Source of the DNA: a bacterium ADurb.Bin236
GTDB taxonomy: Bacteria > UBP15 > UBA6099
Direction: 5' to 3'
DNA: 64,000 nucleotides
NCBI GenBank assembly: GCA_002069885.1
Contig: MWCD01000010.1
Coordinates: 1-64,000 of the forward strand
Of this stretch, positions 52,070 to 60,915 are shown piece by piece; positions within the stretch are counted from its first letter, which is position 1; the number at the start of each line of letters is the position of its first letter. The notes beneath the pieces were generated by a model. That model had not been told where the DNA came from. It did not search any database and saw only the letters and a program-made list of their open reading frames with translations. The position numbers and the translations under genes were made by a program.

Positions 52070-53066
52070 CGGCGGCCGCCTCCTTGCTCTTTTTGGGAAG
52101 CCCCAGAATGGGCGGCCTTATCCTGTCGAAGAATGGAACAAGAAGGTTCATCAGGAGAATGGCAAACCGCGCCGAGCCGTTTGCGTGAGTCCCGTGCGTC
52201 CTTATCACTATCGTAAGAGCGGCGCAGCAGAGTCCGAACAGCAGCTTTCCCCATTTAGTGTTCGGGCTTGTGGTGTGTTCGGGCGCCAAGAAGAAGATAC
52301 AGAACAGCGTCGTCCCGGACACCAGATGGAACAGAGGAGAAGCGTACATCGTCGGGTCAACCGCGTGATAGATGCCGCCGAAAATAAATATACCGGCAAT
52401 GAATCCTGCGGGGACCTGCCAAGAGATGATGTTTCTGGCGATTAGGAACACGCCGCCTATAACCAGAGCCAGTCCCGCCACCGAGCCTATTCCGCCCGGC
52501 TGAAAGCCCAGAAAACTGTCCAGAAGGCTGAACTGGCCTGACATCTGCACGCCATATCTCTTCATTATTTCGATTGTGGTCTGAGCGGGAAGCGATTCCG
52601 CGATTCCGCCCCAGAGCGTGTGGTTCGGGCGGGGCCATTTGTTGATCAATCCGGGCCATGACAGCAAGAGGATAACCCAACCCACTATCACCGGGTTGAA
52701 AGGATATGCGCCCAAACCGCCGAAGAGCATTTTTCCAATAACGATGGAAGAACCCACGCCGACAACGATAACCCACCACGGCACATCCGCGGGAAGCATC
52801 AAAACCAGCAACAAGCCCGTCAGCGCCGCGCTTCCGTCAGCAAGAGCGCTTGCAGGTTTTTTCAGAGCGCGAAGCATGAGGTACTCGAACACAACCGCCG
52901 CGGCCACAGCAACCGCGATAGCTCGGACGGCTCCGGCCCCGAACATATACACGCCCACTGCGGCGGCCGGAATCAGCGCGATTATCTGGTTGTGCATTGT
53001 CCGCGCTATCGAGTTCCCGCCGTGTATGTGCGGCCCGACATCGACAATCAACCCGGATGACTTCAT
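52062..53066 (-). CDS. rnfD: RnfD, membrane subunit of the Rnf complex
   Basis: A 334-residue membrane protein of the NqrB/RnfD family with about nine helices: SPHIH-like DVGPHIHGGNSIARTMHNQI at the start, ALADGSAALTGLLLVLMLP near 87, AYPFNPVIVGWVILLLSWP near 133, and GFQPGGIGSVAGLALVIGG near 205. The usual covalent-FMN motif SGAT, expected before the last of these, is not visible; the aligned place reads LPAQTTI. ATG 53066 overlaps the rnfC stop (ATGA); the frame extends 34 codons into rnfC but is not needed. Confidence 0.95.
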   Translation of the reverse strand: MKSSGLIVDVGPHIHGGNSIARTMHNQIIALIPAAAVGVYMFGAGAVRAIAVAVAAAVVFEYLMLRALKKPASALADGSAALTGLLLVLMLPADVPWWVIVVGVGSSIVIGKMLFGGLGAYPFNPVIVGWVILLLSWPGLINKWPRPNHTLWGGIAESLPAQTTIEIMKRYGVQMSGQFSLLDSFLGFQPGGIGSVAGLALVIGGVFLIARNIISWQVPAGFIAGIFIFGGIYHAVDPTMYASPLFHLVSGTTLFCIFFLAPEHTTSPNTKWGKLLFGLCCAALTIVIRTHGTHANGSARFAILLMNLLVPFFDRIRPPILGLPKKSKEAAADA

Positions 53067-54412
53067 AACATGTTCCCTTTCCTCGGCAGCTTCATCTGCT
53101 GCTTGGCGTTCTGGAAATACTGGAGCATCGGCCTGCGAGACGGACAAATATATCCGCAAACACCGCATTCAAGACAGGCCGTTATGTGTTTTTTGACTAT
53201 TTCATCGAAAACCCTGAACTGGCAGTGCCGGCTAAGCATGTTGGGCTGCAGGCGCGCTGGGCAGAACTCCACGCACGCCCCGCAGTTGATACAATTGTTT
53301 TCTGCTATCGGCACCAGCTTGTCTGCCTTCAGCGCCACTATCGTATTGACGCCCTTCGTAAGCGGCATATCGAAGGAGAACTGGGACTTGCCTCTTATCG
53401 GGCCGCCGAAAACCAACTTCTTAATTGGAGCTTCAGGAACGTCGCAGAACTTCAGGATATCTCTCGCGGGCGTGCCTATCAGCGCGTCCACCGTCTGCGG
53501 CGGCGTAACGGCGTCTCCCGCCACAGTCACTATCATGCTCGTCTGCGGTATGCCGTCCCTAACCGCCTTCAACGCGGCGATGGCCGTCCTCAATGGAATC
53601 ACAGCCACCCCTACCGACATCGGAGACGCTCCGGCGGGAATCTCCCGCCCGGTCAGCCTCCACACAGTCAACTCTCTGAGCGTTCCGGGATATCTGCCCG
53701 ACATTATTTTTACTTCGGCCTCTCCCGACGCGGCTTTTTCCGCTTCTTTCCTCTGAGTGTCCAAACATGCAAGAACTGTTCTTCCGTTGACCCCGGAAAG
53801 TTTTTTCATCAGCTTAATCGCTTCGGGCACATCGTTCGACTGCCTTGTAATCATGTATTGATTTATAGATACGATAGGTTCTTCGTCGATTGCCGTCACA
53901 ATCAGCGTGTCGACGGGCGGCAGAGGATCGCGCCCTACATGGACGACAAGCCGGGACGGACACATATAAGGATTGAATATTGAATGAATAGACGGCGGCG
54001 CAGGCCCTTCGCACATAATGCCCATACGCCGTATTCGGTGCAACAATTCCCCATTTGATTTTGACAAATAATCCGGATCGGGCGTCGACTCGACAGGTTT
54101 GCGCTTCCCCTCGGTTTTGATAACCACCACAGAGGAAAACCCGCCGTAGGGGTTCGGCTGGCGCTCGATGCCCACAACTTTGCCGTCCATCGGCGCGTGA
54201 ACGTCCGCGGACATGAAGTCCATCGCCCACCCGATAGTCTGCCCGGCCTTTACCTCGTCCCCTGCTTTCACTACGGGCGCGGCCTCGGCTCCCTCGTGCT
54301 GCTTGAGATGGACATACAGGAATTCGGGAGCCGGCACGGCGTTAACCGGCAGCTTGTCCAGATTCTTCGCCGCTCTCAACGGCATTAAAATCTCATACAG
54401 AGAATTCAGCAT
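53063..54412 (-). CDS. rnfC: RnfC, NADH- and iron-sulfur-binding subunit of the Rnf complex
   Basis: A 449-residue protein. An N-terminal biotinyl-like barrel (GDEVKAGQTIGWAMDFMSADVHAPMDG, about 52-80) precedes the NuoF-like flavin/NADH domain (about 130-350, with FGGPIRGKSQF near 335). At the C-terminus are two 4Fe-4S motifs, CINCGACVEFCP near 377 and CLECGVCGYICP near 417. RnfC exchanges electrons with NADH at the cytoplasmic face. It opens the rnfCDGEAB operon, the clostridial-type order; GGTGGAG precedes the ATG. Confidence 0.97.
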   Translation of the reverse strand: MLNSLYEILMPLRAAKNLDKLPVNAVPAPEFLYVHLKQHEGAEAAPVVKAGDEVKAGQTIGWAMDFMSADVHAPMDGKVVGIERQPNPYGGFSSVVVIKTEGKRKPVESTPDPDYLSKSNGELLHRIRRMGIMCEGPAPPSIHSIFNPYMCPSRLVVHVGRDPLPPVDTLIVTAIDEEPIVSINQYMITRQSNDVPEAIKLMKKLSGVNGRTVLACLDTQRKEAEKAASGEAEVKIMSGRYPGTLRELTVWRLTGREIPAGASPMSVGVAVIPLRTAIAALKAVRDGIPQTSMIVTVAGDAVTPPQTVDALIGTPARDILKFCDVPEAPIKKLVFGGPIRGKSQFSFDMPLTKGVNTIVALKADKLVPIAENNCINCGACVEFCPARLQPNMLSRHCQFRVFDEIVKKHITACLECGVCGYICPSRRPMLQYFQNAKQQMKLPRKGNML

Positions 54413-54806
54413 GATTCTCCACCCGGCGTTTCATTTTATACTGCAATATATTTAATATGTATGAACTGTATAAGGGGATATTCAGCGTATTCCGCAGCAG
54501 TGTCTTCATTGTTTTTTCAGGCGCTCACCACGCCGTATTGCTAATTGCTATTAGTAATGTGCAAAATTTCACAATTATCTTAATTAACCTAGACAAGATT
54601 ATCAATAAAAAACGCCGCTGTCAATAAGGTTCCGCTGATTTTATGCGCGCCAAGTTTTTGGCCGGGTTTGAAGGCGCAATATTCCAAGATAGGTCTTCTT
54701 ATTAAAGAAATGAGATTGGCAGATTGCTTTCAAATATAAAATTTGCGGGGCTTGCGCGGCTTGTTGTATCATATCCCTCAATATCTATTAACAGGAGCGA
54801 ACAGGC
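54413..54806. other. AT-rich intergenic region between divergent rnfC and the symporter gene
   Basis: About 390 nt, clearly richer in A+T than the genes. It should carry both divergent promoters. On the minus strand a TATAAA at about 54430-54440 is a reasonable -10 for rnfC, with no good -35. Toward the plus strand TTGCGG / 18 nt / TATCAT near 54743-54772 is a weak candidate. I see no ORF, repeat or RNA structure. Confidence 0.5.
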
Positions 54807-56174
54807 ATGCTGCAACCTCAACACGGCAAGGAGAAAAGACTGCCATTCTCTATCAGCGCTATGTACAGCGCCGGAAACATGTCAAGCCAGTTCCTTCAAT
54901 GGGCTTTCGTCACGTATCTGGTTTATTACTATTCGCCGCCGGACAAGAACGGCCAGTTGCTTCCTATCGGAATAACAACCGCCGTTGTGGCGATCGGCAG
55001 ATTCCTCGACGGATTTATCGAGCCGCTTACCGGATACTGGAGCGACAGGATGAACACGCGCTGGGGCCGCCGCATCCCGTTCCTTTTGTTCGCCGGGTTT
55101 CCGATGTGTCTACTGTTTACGTTGCTGTGGTTCCCGCCCTTCGCGCCGAACACGACAGGCATGATAATCTGGCTAGTCGCTATCTCGACCCTTTTCTGGT
55201 TCTGCATCACTCTTGTGTTCTGCCCATATCTGGCGCTGCTCACCGAAATCGCGCACACCAGCTCAGAGCGCATTTTCCTGTCCCAGCTCATGCAGGTATT
55301 TCTCTTCGTGGCAACCGGACTCATCATGTATATGCCGACTCTGTTCGAGCCTATCCGCGAGAATCCTCAGATGTTCGTCATCATAGGAGTCCTCGCGCTC
55401 GTTTCGATATACACCACAGCGTTCGGCGTCCCCGAAAAGAAGCTGACCAAAAAACGAGAGCCGGAAGAGGCGTACAGCCTTATTGAAGCTCTCAAATGGA
55501 CTTTCACAAACAAGGCGTTCCTCGTTTACGTCATCAGCTCGCTGTTCCTGCTCCTCGGATTCCAAACCGTTCTGAACGGAATGATATACATTGTAACGGT
55601 AATGCTGGGACGGCCGGAATCTGAGCTTATTCTGTTTTTCGGCATAATTCTCGTTTCAACGGTCATCAGCTTCCTGATCATCCAGAAGCTCTCGGCGAAA
55701 TACACGAAAAAATTCACCTATTCACTCTGCATACTCCTGCTCGGACTTACTCTCCCTCTGGCATATTTCCTCGGATGGGACAGCCTCTTCGGGCTTTCCA
55801 CGTACCACGTCGCCTGCGTGGTGTTCTTTTTCCTCGGATTCCCGGTGGCCGGAACTGTGAGCCTCGGCCTGCCCATCATAGCGGATATCGCCGATTACGA
55901 CGCCACTATCACAGGCAGGCGTAGAGAAGCCATCTTCTACGGCGCTCAGGGCATGCTCCAGAAATACACCATCGCCCTCACTTATGTCATTCAGGGTTTT
56001 CTTTTCTCGCGGTATGGATATTCGAGCGACAACTTTCTAGGCATACAGTTGCTCGGCCCGGTCACAGGCGCTTTCGTGCTTGTCGGTTTCGTGATATTTC
56101 TTTTCTATCCGTTGAACGAGCGCACGCTTAAACTGGATCCGGTGGGTTTCGCCAAATTCAGGAAAAACAAATAG
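54807..56174 (+). CDS. GPH-family (MelB-like) sugar:cation symporter
   Basis: A 455-residue major-facilitator protein with 12 hydrophobic segments. The GPH signature GRFLDGFIEPLTGYWSDRMNTRWGRR-type loop lies near residues 60-85 (ending RRIPFLLF), and a second half motif GLPIIADIADYDATITGRRREA near 355. Members co-transport glycosides, pentosides, hexuronides or other small molecules with H+ or Na+. The substrate cannot be told. The neighbouring glycosidase-like and Ntn-hydrolase genes leave a sugar or an amide open. AGGAG lies 9 nt before the ATG. Confidence 0.9.
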   Translation: MLQPQHGKEKRLPFSISAMYSAGNMSSQFLQWAFVTYLVYYYSPPDKNGQLLPIGITTAVVAIGRFLDGFIEPLTGYWSDRMNTRWGRRIPFLLFAGFPMCLLFTLLWFPPFAPNTTGMIIWLVAISTLFWFCITLVFCPYLALLTEIAHTSSERIFLSQLMQVFLFVATGLIMYMPTLFEPIRENPQMFVIIGVLALVSIYTTAFGVPEKKLTKKREPEEAYSLIEALKWTFTNKAFLVYVISSLFLLLGFQTVLNGMIYIVTVMLGRPESELILFFGIILVSTVISFLIIQKLSAKYTKKFTYSLCILLLGLTLPLAYFLGWDSLFGLSTYHVACVVFFFLGFPVAGTVSLGLPIIADIADYDATITGRRREAIFYGAQGMLQKYTIALTYVIQGFLFSRYGYSSDNFLGIQLLGPVTGAFVLVGFVIFLFYPLNERTLKLDPVGFAKFRKNK

Positions 56175-56216
56175 AGCCGGACACGCATCGCCGTTCAGAA
56201 AATACCAACGCGAGCG

Positions 56217-57929
56217 TCAATGGTACTTCGCGATGGCTCCGCCCGTGACGAATTCGACCTCGACGTTGTTAAGTTCTTTCTTCCTGTACGGACGGTCGAT
56301 CGCTCGCCTGACAGAGGGCGTGATTTCAGGGTCGTCCAGCGCGAGCGCGAACTTGTAATATTCGAGAGCCTTGTCTCGGAGTCCAAGAAGGTCATAGCAT
56401 CTTCCAGCCCATAGCCTTGATTCGGCCTTTAGCTTATTCTGCCTGTAGTTCGGCGCGGCGTTAATTTCCAAATGCGCGAGCGCTTCCTTGAATTCGCCCT
56501 TTTTCAGAAGCAGAATTCCCGCGACGCGGTGGAAGATAGGTTCGTCCGGAAGAATTTCGGCGGCGCGGCGAAGGGATTTCACCGCTTCCGGGGTGTCAAA
56601 CAAATCGAGATATTTCGTCCACGCGTCTTCATAAAGTTCGAGGGCTTCGCGTTCGGTTTCGTTCAGATGCCCCCCGCCGGGCAGGTCTTTTTCCAGAGGA
56701 GCGGCTGCGGCGTCTCCAGCAAAAAGCGCGCTTAACTTGAATCCGAGGAACTTATCGCTTTGGCAAACCGGGAACCTTCCGCTCGCGATGTATATCTCGT
56801 CTTCGTCTGGAAGATAGACCAGAGAATTGGCGTTGTTGGATGCGGCCACGATATCTCCAACCACTCTCTTGCGACGCTCGAACGGATCTGTGTTGTCGCT
56901 CATTATCGAGACGGCGTCCTCTGGAGTCAGAGAGCCATGTTTCTCCTGCAGTATGTCATATATGCGCGACAGCCGCGCGTTGCTGTGCCTCTTCCACGCG
57001 GTCGGGGCCGTCTCCTTCTCTTTCATCTGATCGGTGATGTAATGATTCGTGCGCGCCAACACATCGTCTTTCGGGTCAAGGGTCTCGAAGCGGTTTGCGG
57101 AGAACCCGACCACGCGGGCGTCGCGTGCGCGCGAATCGACCACCAGAAACGACAGCCCCACCGTCCGCTTGCCGCGTGATATTATGTTCACGACGTCGTC
57201 CAGCCTTTGCGCCGTCTCCATTATCTCGATTATCATCGGGTACAGCAGCCTGCCGCGCACCGTCACGTCCTTCGTGAAGTTGGTGAACGGCAGAACGGCT
57301 ATCCCGGCGCTGTTTATGCCGAACGCGCCGAACGGAATGCCTAATGCTCCGAGCCAGATATAAGACTGCGCGTCATCGGGATTAAGAACGAGTACCGTTT
57401 GGTGTTTGTCCCAGAGGCCGCGTCCGAAAAAGTCGAAGTTCCTGCCAACTATGCAGCGGCCGCCGGCGGTTGCGCTGCCGCGCGCGAAGAATCCCGAACA
57501 TCCCGGCATAGCCATTGGCGCGAACGACCTGCCCGCGAGGTAATGCAGAGAATCGGCGAAGAGGGTGAAATTTGCGGCCTCTCGCGGCGGTATTCCCGCT
57601 TTCGCCGCGTACGCCCTAAGAAAACCGTCGAACCTGTTGCCCTTGTCGGAGGCAAACCTATTGAAGAGGGAATACAGCGCGCCGGCAACCATCGGCGGCA
57701 GCGATTTCGATATGTCCGCCGCGAAACTGTGCGCGATGAGCCTTTCCGGCAGATTCCGGTAGTACGCTATCATCGCGTCGCCCACTATGCCCGACGAAAG
57801 GTCGAACATCTGTTCGCCCATAGCCTCGTATGAGCCTTTCAGAGACATCAGATAAATGCCTTTGATTCTGTCCAGCCTGCCGCCGCCGGATTCCGCCGGC
57901 ATTCCTATCTTCATGTCGCCTTCCGCCAT
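56217..57929 (-). CDS. C45-type Ntn-hydrolase (acyltransferase-like) with C-terminal TPR repeats
   Basis: A 570-residue protein. The N-terminal 145 residues resemble the C45 pro-region. The likely autoprocessing site and nucleophile is Gly-Cys in MPGCSGFFARGSATAGG near residue 143, followed by CIVGRNFDFFG, as in acyl-CoA:isopenicillin-N acyltransferases and acid-ceramidase-like relatives. Further family motifs are FGAFGINSAGIAVLPF near 200 and ARTNHYITDQM near 290. The last 160 residues form two or three TPR units (PIFHRVAGILLLKKGEFKEA near 470). No signal peptide, so it is probably cytoplasmic. Substrates of this family are amides or acyl-CoA-derived amides. The ATG at 57929 has GGAGG about 10 nt upstream. 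Confidence 0.85.
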   Translation of the reverse strand: MAEGDMKIGMPAESGGGRLDRIKGIYLMSLKGSYEAMGEQMFDLSSGIVGDAMIAYYRNLPERLIAHSFAADISKSLPPMVAGALYSLFNRFASDKGNRFDGFLRAYAAKAGIPPREAANFTLFADSLHYLAGRSFAPMAMPGCSGFFARGSATAGGRCIVGRNFDFFGRGLWDKHQTVLVLNPDDAQSYIWLGALGIPFGAFGINSAGIAVLPFTNFTKDVTVRGRLLYPMIIEIMETAQRLDDVVNIISRGKRTVGLSFLVVDSRARDARVVGFSANRFETLDPKDDVLARTNHYITDQMKEKETAPTAWKRHSNARLSRIYDILQEKHGSLTPEDAVSIMSDNTDPFERRKRVVGDIVAASNNANSLVYLPDEDEIYIASGRFPVCQSDKFLGFKLSALFAGDAAAAPLEKDLPGGGHLNETEREALELYEDAWTKYLDLFDTPEAVKSLRRAAEILPDEPIFHRVAGILLLKKGEFKEALAHLEINAAPNYRQNKLKAESRLWAGRCYDLLGLRDKALEYYKFALALDDPEITPSVRRAIDRPYRKKELNNVEVEFVTGGAIAKYH

Positions 57930-58092
57930 CCTGATTTGTCCTCCACGTTTCCTCTTTCGATTCCCGTTATTATAGGAGGTTTGGCGTCCATCCGCAAAAA
58001 AATGAAAAGTTGCCCTCCGGCCATTTCATAACAACCCCTGTTATTTAAAAACAGGTTTGCATTGTTGAGCCGGACTGTATAATAAAAAGACG

Positions 58093-60090
58093 ATGAGCGG
58101 ATCGGGATTGACATTCGACGGTTTTCGCGCGGCTTATGTCGCGGGCGGCCCCGGCTGTCTTGAATTCGTGAAGAATCTGTTTGCGCCTCAAAACATTAAT
58201 GAACCGGCGTTTTCGTTCGCCGGAGACGCGGCCCGCGTCAAGGCTCTGGCGGAAGCGAACTTCAACTTCGCGGTATACCCTTATTTCCTCGGACAGCCCC
58301 CGGAATCATCGGGCGCGCAAAAGGACTCGTTCGCAGCTTTCGCGGAATCGGCGGCTGCCGCCGGAATCGAGACGATAGCGCTTGTCGTATCCTCCTCATA
58401 CGCGCGCCGGGACGGTTTCAAGAGCGCTCCATGGGCGGCAAGGTTGCCCAACGGCAAACACGCGATGTATTCGCGAGCAGGCCGACGCGCTCTCTCATGC
58501 TGGGTCTCCGAGGAATGGATTGAAACCCTGAGAGTCAACGCGACTGAGGCTCTCTCCGCGGGAGCTTCCGGCGTTTTTATGGATTTTCCATGTTTCGGCT
58601 CCGCGCCGATTATCATCGGAGACGCTTTGGCGGGCGCGGCCGGCTGCCACTGCCCGGCATGCCGCGCGGCTTTCAGGAGTCATCTCGAAGAATCCGGGTC
58701 GAAACCTTTTTCGATACCGGCGAAACCGTCGCTCTCGGACGACCGATTCGCGATTTATTCCAAGTGGAGGGCGGGCGTGGTCTCCTCCGCGCTGGATTCG
58801 ACGATGTGCGCCGTCAAAACAGCCGACCCCGCCGCGCTGTTCGGTGTCGTCGCGCCGCATATCGCCCACCTGCCCTCTCTTCCGCTATTCGGGCTGGCCC
58901 CCGCATGGGCGTTGTCTAAACCGAATATCTGCTGCGTCGAAAGACATTCATATATAACATTCGGGCGCGAAGGATTGTTTTACGAATCGCCGGGCATCCG
59001 CGCGCTGCAGGCTTGCTCGCGTGGAACGCTCGTCGCTTCGCTTGCCTATCCGTTCGGCCCCGCGCCTGACATCCCGGCTCCCTCCGAGAGGGCGGCCGCC
59101 ACAGTCGCCGCCGCTTCCGCCTGCGGCGCTTCGGCTCTAATCCGCGCAGCTGAATACCGCGACGATCCGTCTTCTGACAACATCGGCTGCTCCATCACCG
59201 ACCCCGCATTCGCGGACAGGCGAGATGCGCTCGCCGCCATTTACAACTTCATCGACAAAAACGCCGACGTTTTCGAAGACGCAGCGCCTGTGGCAAGAGT
59301 CGCGGTTCTATACTCTCTCAAAGCCGTCGAAGCCGCGCCTTCTTTCGTTCAATCTTTTTTTCGAATATACCACACTCTGACTGAAACGCAGATTCCGGTT
59401 CTGCCGATTGAAGCGTCGCGCATCGGAGACGCTGGCGCGCTGGAGGGCGTCCAAGTCGTCATCTCGCCCTCCCCCGCCGCGCTCGAAGACGCCGCCGGAC
59501 TCGACCTCGCTTCACTCTTCAATGGCAAGCGTTTGATTTGCAGCGGAGCAATCCCGGAATGCGTTTCTGGCGCGGACGCCTCTGAAATCGACCCTACATT
59601 CATGGATATTGAATTAAGCCGCTGGGAGCGCATGTCCAAGGGCCGCGCGGGGCGCGCGCTTCTCGCCCGCCTCTCTGGAGAAGCGGATATTTTCGGAGGG
59701 TTTCCACTAAGCCGCAGGGCAGGACTCCCCGCCTTTCCCTTCCTTTGCTCTCAATCCATGAGCGCCCTGTGCCCACCACCGAAAAACTGGAAAATCCTCT
59801 ACGACGCCGTTTCAAATGCTTTGAAAGCGTTCCCCCCGGATGTCGTAATCGAATCCCCCGCCTACATACATGTCCAAGAATGGAAAAAAGGAACATCGTC
59901 AATTTTCCATATCGTGAACCTGCTGTCGGACACTAAGCTGCCGGACCAGATAGCCCTCCGGTTCCCCGTTCCCGTTTCAGCCCGCGTTATCGATTCGGAT
60001 AAAAACAAAATCACATACGTCAGCAACGAAACCAGCGTCTATGCTCAACCCCGCCCCTACCAGATAATCGAAGTTAAAAACAGATATTAA
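58093..60090 (+). CDS. Putative glycoside-hydrolase-like TIM-barrel protein
   Basis: A 665-residue protein without an obvious signal peptide. The N-terminal half reads as a (beta/alpha)8 barrel: FNFAVYPYFLGQ near 56, ALVVSSSYARRDGF near 96, ATEALSAGASGVFMDFP near 158, with a possible catalytic Asp. Then comes a cysteine cluster (CHCPACRAAF near 183) that recurs in uncharacterised glycosidase-like families (GHL6/GH42-like). A beta-galactosidase-trimerisation-like domain (VVISPSPAALEDA near 455) and a small C-terminal beta domain follow. The fold is a reasonable guess, the substrate unknown. No Shine-Dalgarno is clear before the ATG at 58093. Confidence 0.75.
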   Translation: MSGSGLTFDGFRAAYVAGGPGCLEFVKNLFAPQNINEPAFSFAGDAARVKALAEANFNFAVYPYFLGQPPESSGAQKDSFAAFAESAAAAGIETIALVVSSSYARRDGFKSAPWAARLPNGKHAMYSRAGRRALSCWVSEEWIETLRVNATEALSAGASGVFMDFPCFGSAPIIIGDALAGAAGCHCPACRAAFRSHLEESGSKPFSIPAKPSLSDDRFAIYSKWRAGVVSSALDSTMCAVKTADPAALFGVVAPHIAHLPSLPLFGLAPAWALSKPNICCVERHSYITFGREGLFYESPGIRALQACSRGTLVASLAYPFGPAPDIPAPSERAAATVAAASACGASALIRAAEYRDDPSSDNIGCSITDPAFADRRDALAAIYNFIDKNADVFEDAAPVARVAVLYSLKAVEAAPSFVQSFFRIYHTLTETQIPVLPIEASRIGDAGALEGVQVVISPSPAALEDAAGLDLASLFNGKRLICSGAIPECVSGADASEIDPTFMDIELSRWERMSKGRAGRALLARLSGEADIFGGFPLSRRAGLPAFPFLCSQSMSALCPPPKNWKILYDAVSNALKAFPPDVVIESPAYIHVQEWKKGTSSIFHIVNLLSDTKLPDQIALRFPVPVSARVIDSDKNKITYVSNETSVYAQPRPYQIIEVKNRY

Positions 60091-60162
60091 CCCGAAAAAA
60101 CCGATAGAAAGGTTTTCGCCTTCGGCGATTGGGCGAAAACAATTCCAAACGATTGTTCGGTT

Positions 60163-60795
60163 TCAGTCTTTCTTAGCTTCTTGCGCGGGTTTTTCTTCTT
60201 TCTTTTCTTCCGGAAGCCAAAGGCATTGCTCGGCGTCGCGTTTGCATATATTGAGAATGTGGTCGATCGGGGTCGGCGTTTTTTCGTTGAGGACATATCC
60301 CGCAGGCGGCTCCACCGGCCTGCAATAGTGCGGATTGAGAAAACAGAAGTTAGTTATTTCGGGGTCCTGCTTGAAAGGTTTCGGAGCCTCGGCCTCGGCT
60401 TTCTTCTCTACTGATTTATCTTTCTTATTCGCCTCTTTTTTATTCTTCTCTTTTGAATCTGTGACATTTTCCTCATTAGCTTCCGGCGCAACCTTGTCCA
60501 GTTCAGTAACCGGAGGAGAATTCTTTAATTTTTCATCTTTTGATTTCGATGGGTTGGGCATTCCAGTCCACGGACGGCATTTTTCAGGAAATTCAGTGCA
60601 GTATTCCATCTTCTGTTGGACGACGACGGCGTTTCTATCGCCGGGGACAATCTCCACCCTCGGTCTTTCAGTCGGGGAAACGCACTGTCCGGGATCGGCG
60701 GCTGTCTCGGCAAACGCAGACGCGCCTGTCGTCATTACCGCGACAGCAATCGCCGCCGAAGTTAGAAACAGTCTAATAATCGATGTCGTTTTCAT
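60163..60795 (-). CDS. Secreted Lys/Glu-rich protein with three C-x6-C units
   Basis: A 210-residue protein with a signal peptide (1-29, ASAFAE). A highly charged, probably disordered centre (KEKNKKEANKKDKSVEKK, about 110-128) separates cysteine units of the same form: YCTEFPEKCRPW near 65, FCFLNPHYCRPV near 150 and ICKRDAEQCLWL near 185, each C-x6-C followed by a proline- or tryptophan-containing turn. The spacing suggests three small disulfide-bonded or metal-binding hairpins. One more Cys lies near the mature N-terminus. The family is not recognised. GGAGGGA precedes the ATG at 60795. It follows the glycyl-radical activase gene after about 120 nt. Confidence 0.72.
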   Translation of the reverse strand: MKTTSIIRLFLTSAAIAVAVMTTGASAFAETAADPGQCVSPTERPRVEIVPGDRNAVVVQQKMEYCTEFPEKCRPWTGMPNPSKSKDEKLKNSPPVTELDKVAPEANEENVTDSKEKNKKEANKKDKSVEKKAEAEAPKPFKQDPEITNFCFLNPHYCRPVEPPAGYVLNEKTPTPIDHILNICKRDAEQCLWLPEEKKEEKPAQEAKKD

Positions 60796-60915
60796 TATTT
60801 CCCTCCGCGCATATATATTTATTTTAACGGCGGCACACAAGAAATCAAATGCGAAAACGACATCCATTCAAGTCGAAGCGACGATTCATGCGAAACTTCC
60901 ACTGAGACGCCCGTG

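Noticed and set aside
60112-60140. Terminator between the glycosidase-like gene and the Cys-repeat protein gene
   Set aside because: A 9-bp stem (GTTTTCGCC/GGCGAAAAC) is clear, but neither strand has a T-tract directly after it; it may still be a rho-dependent or attenuating structure.
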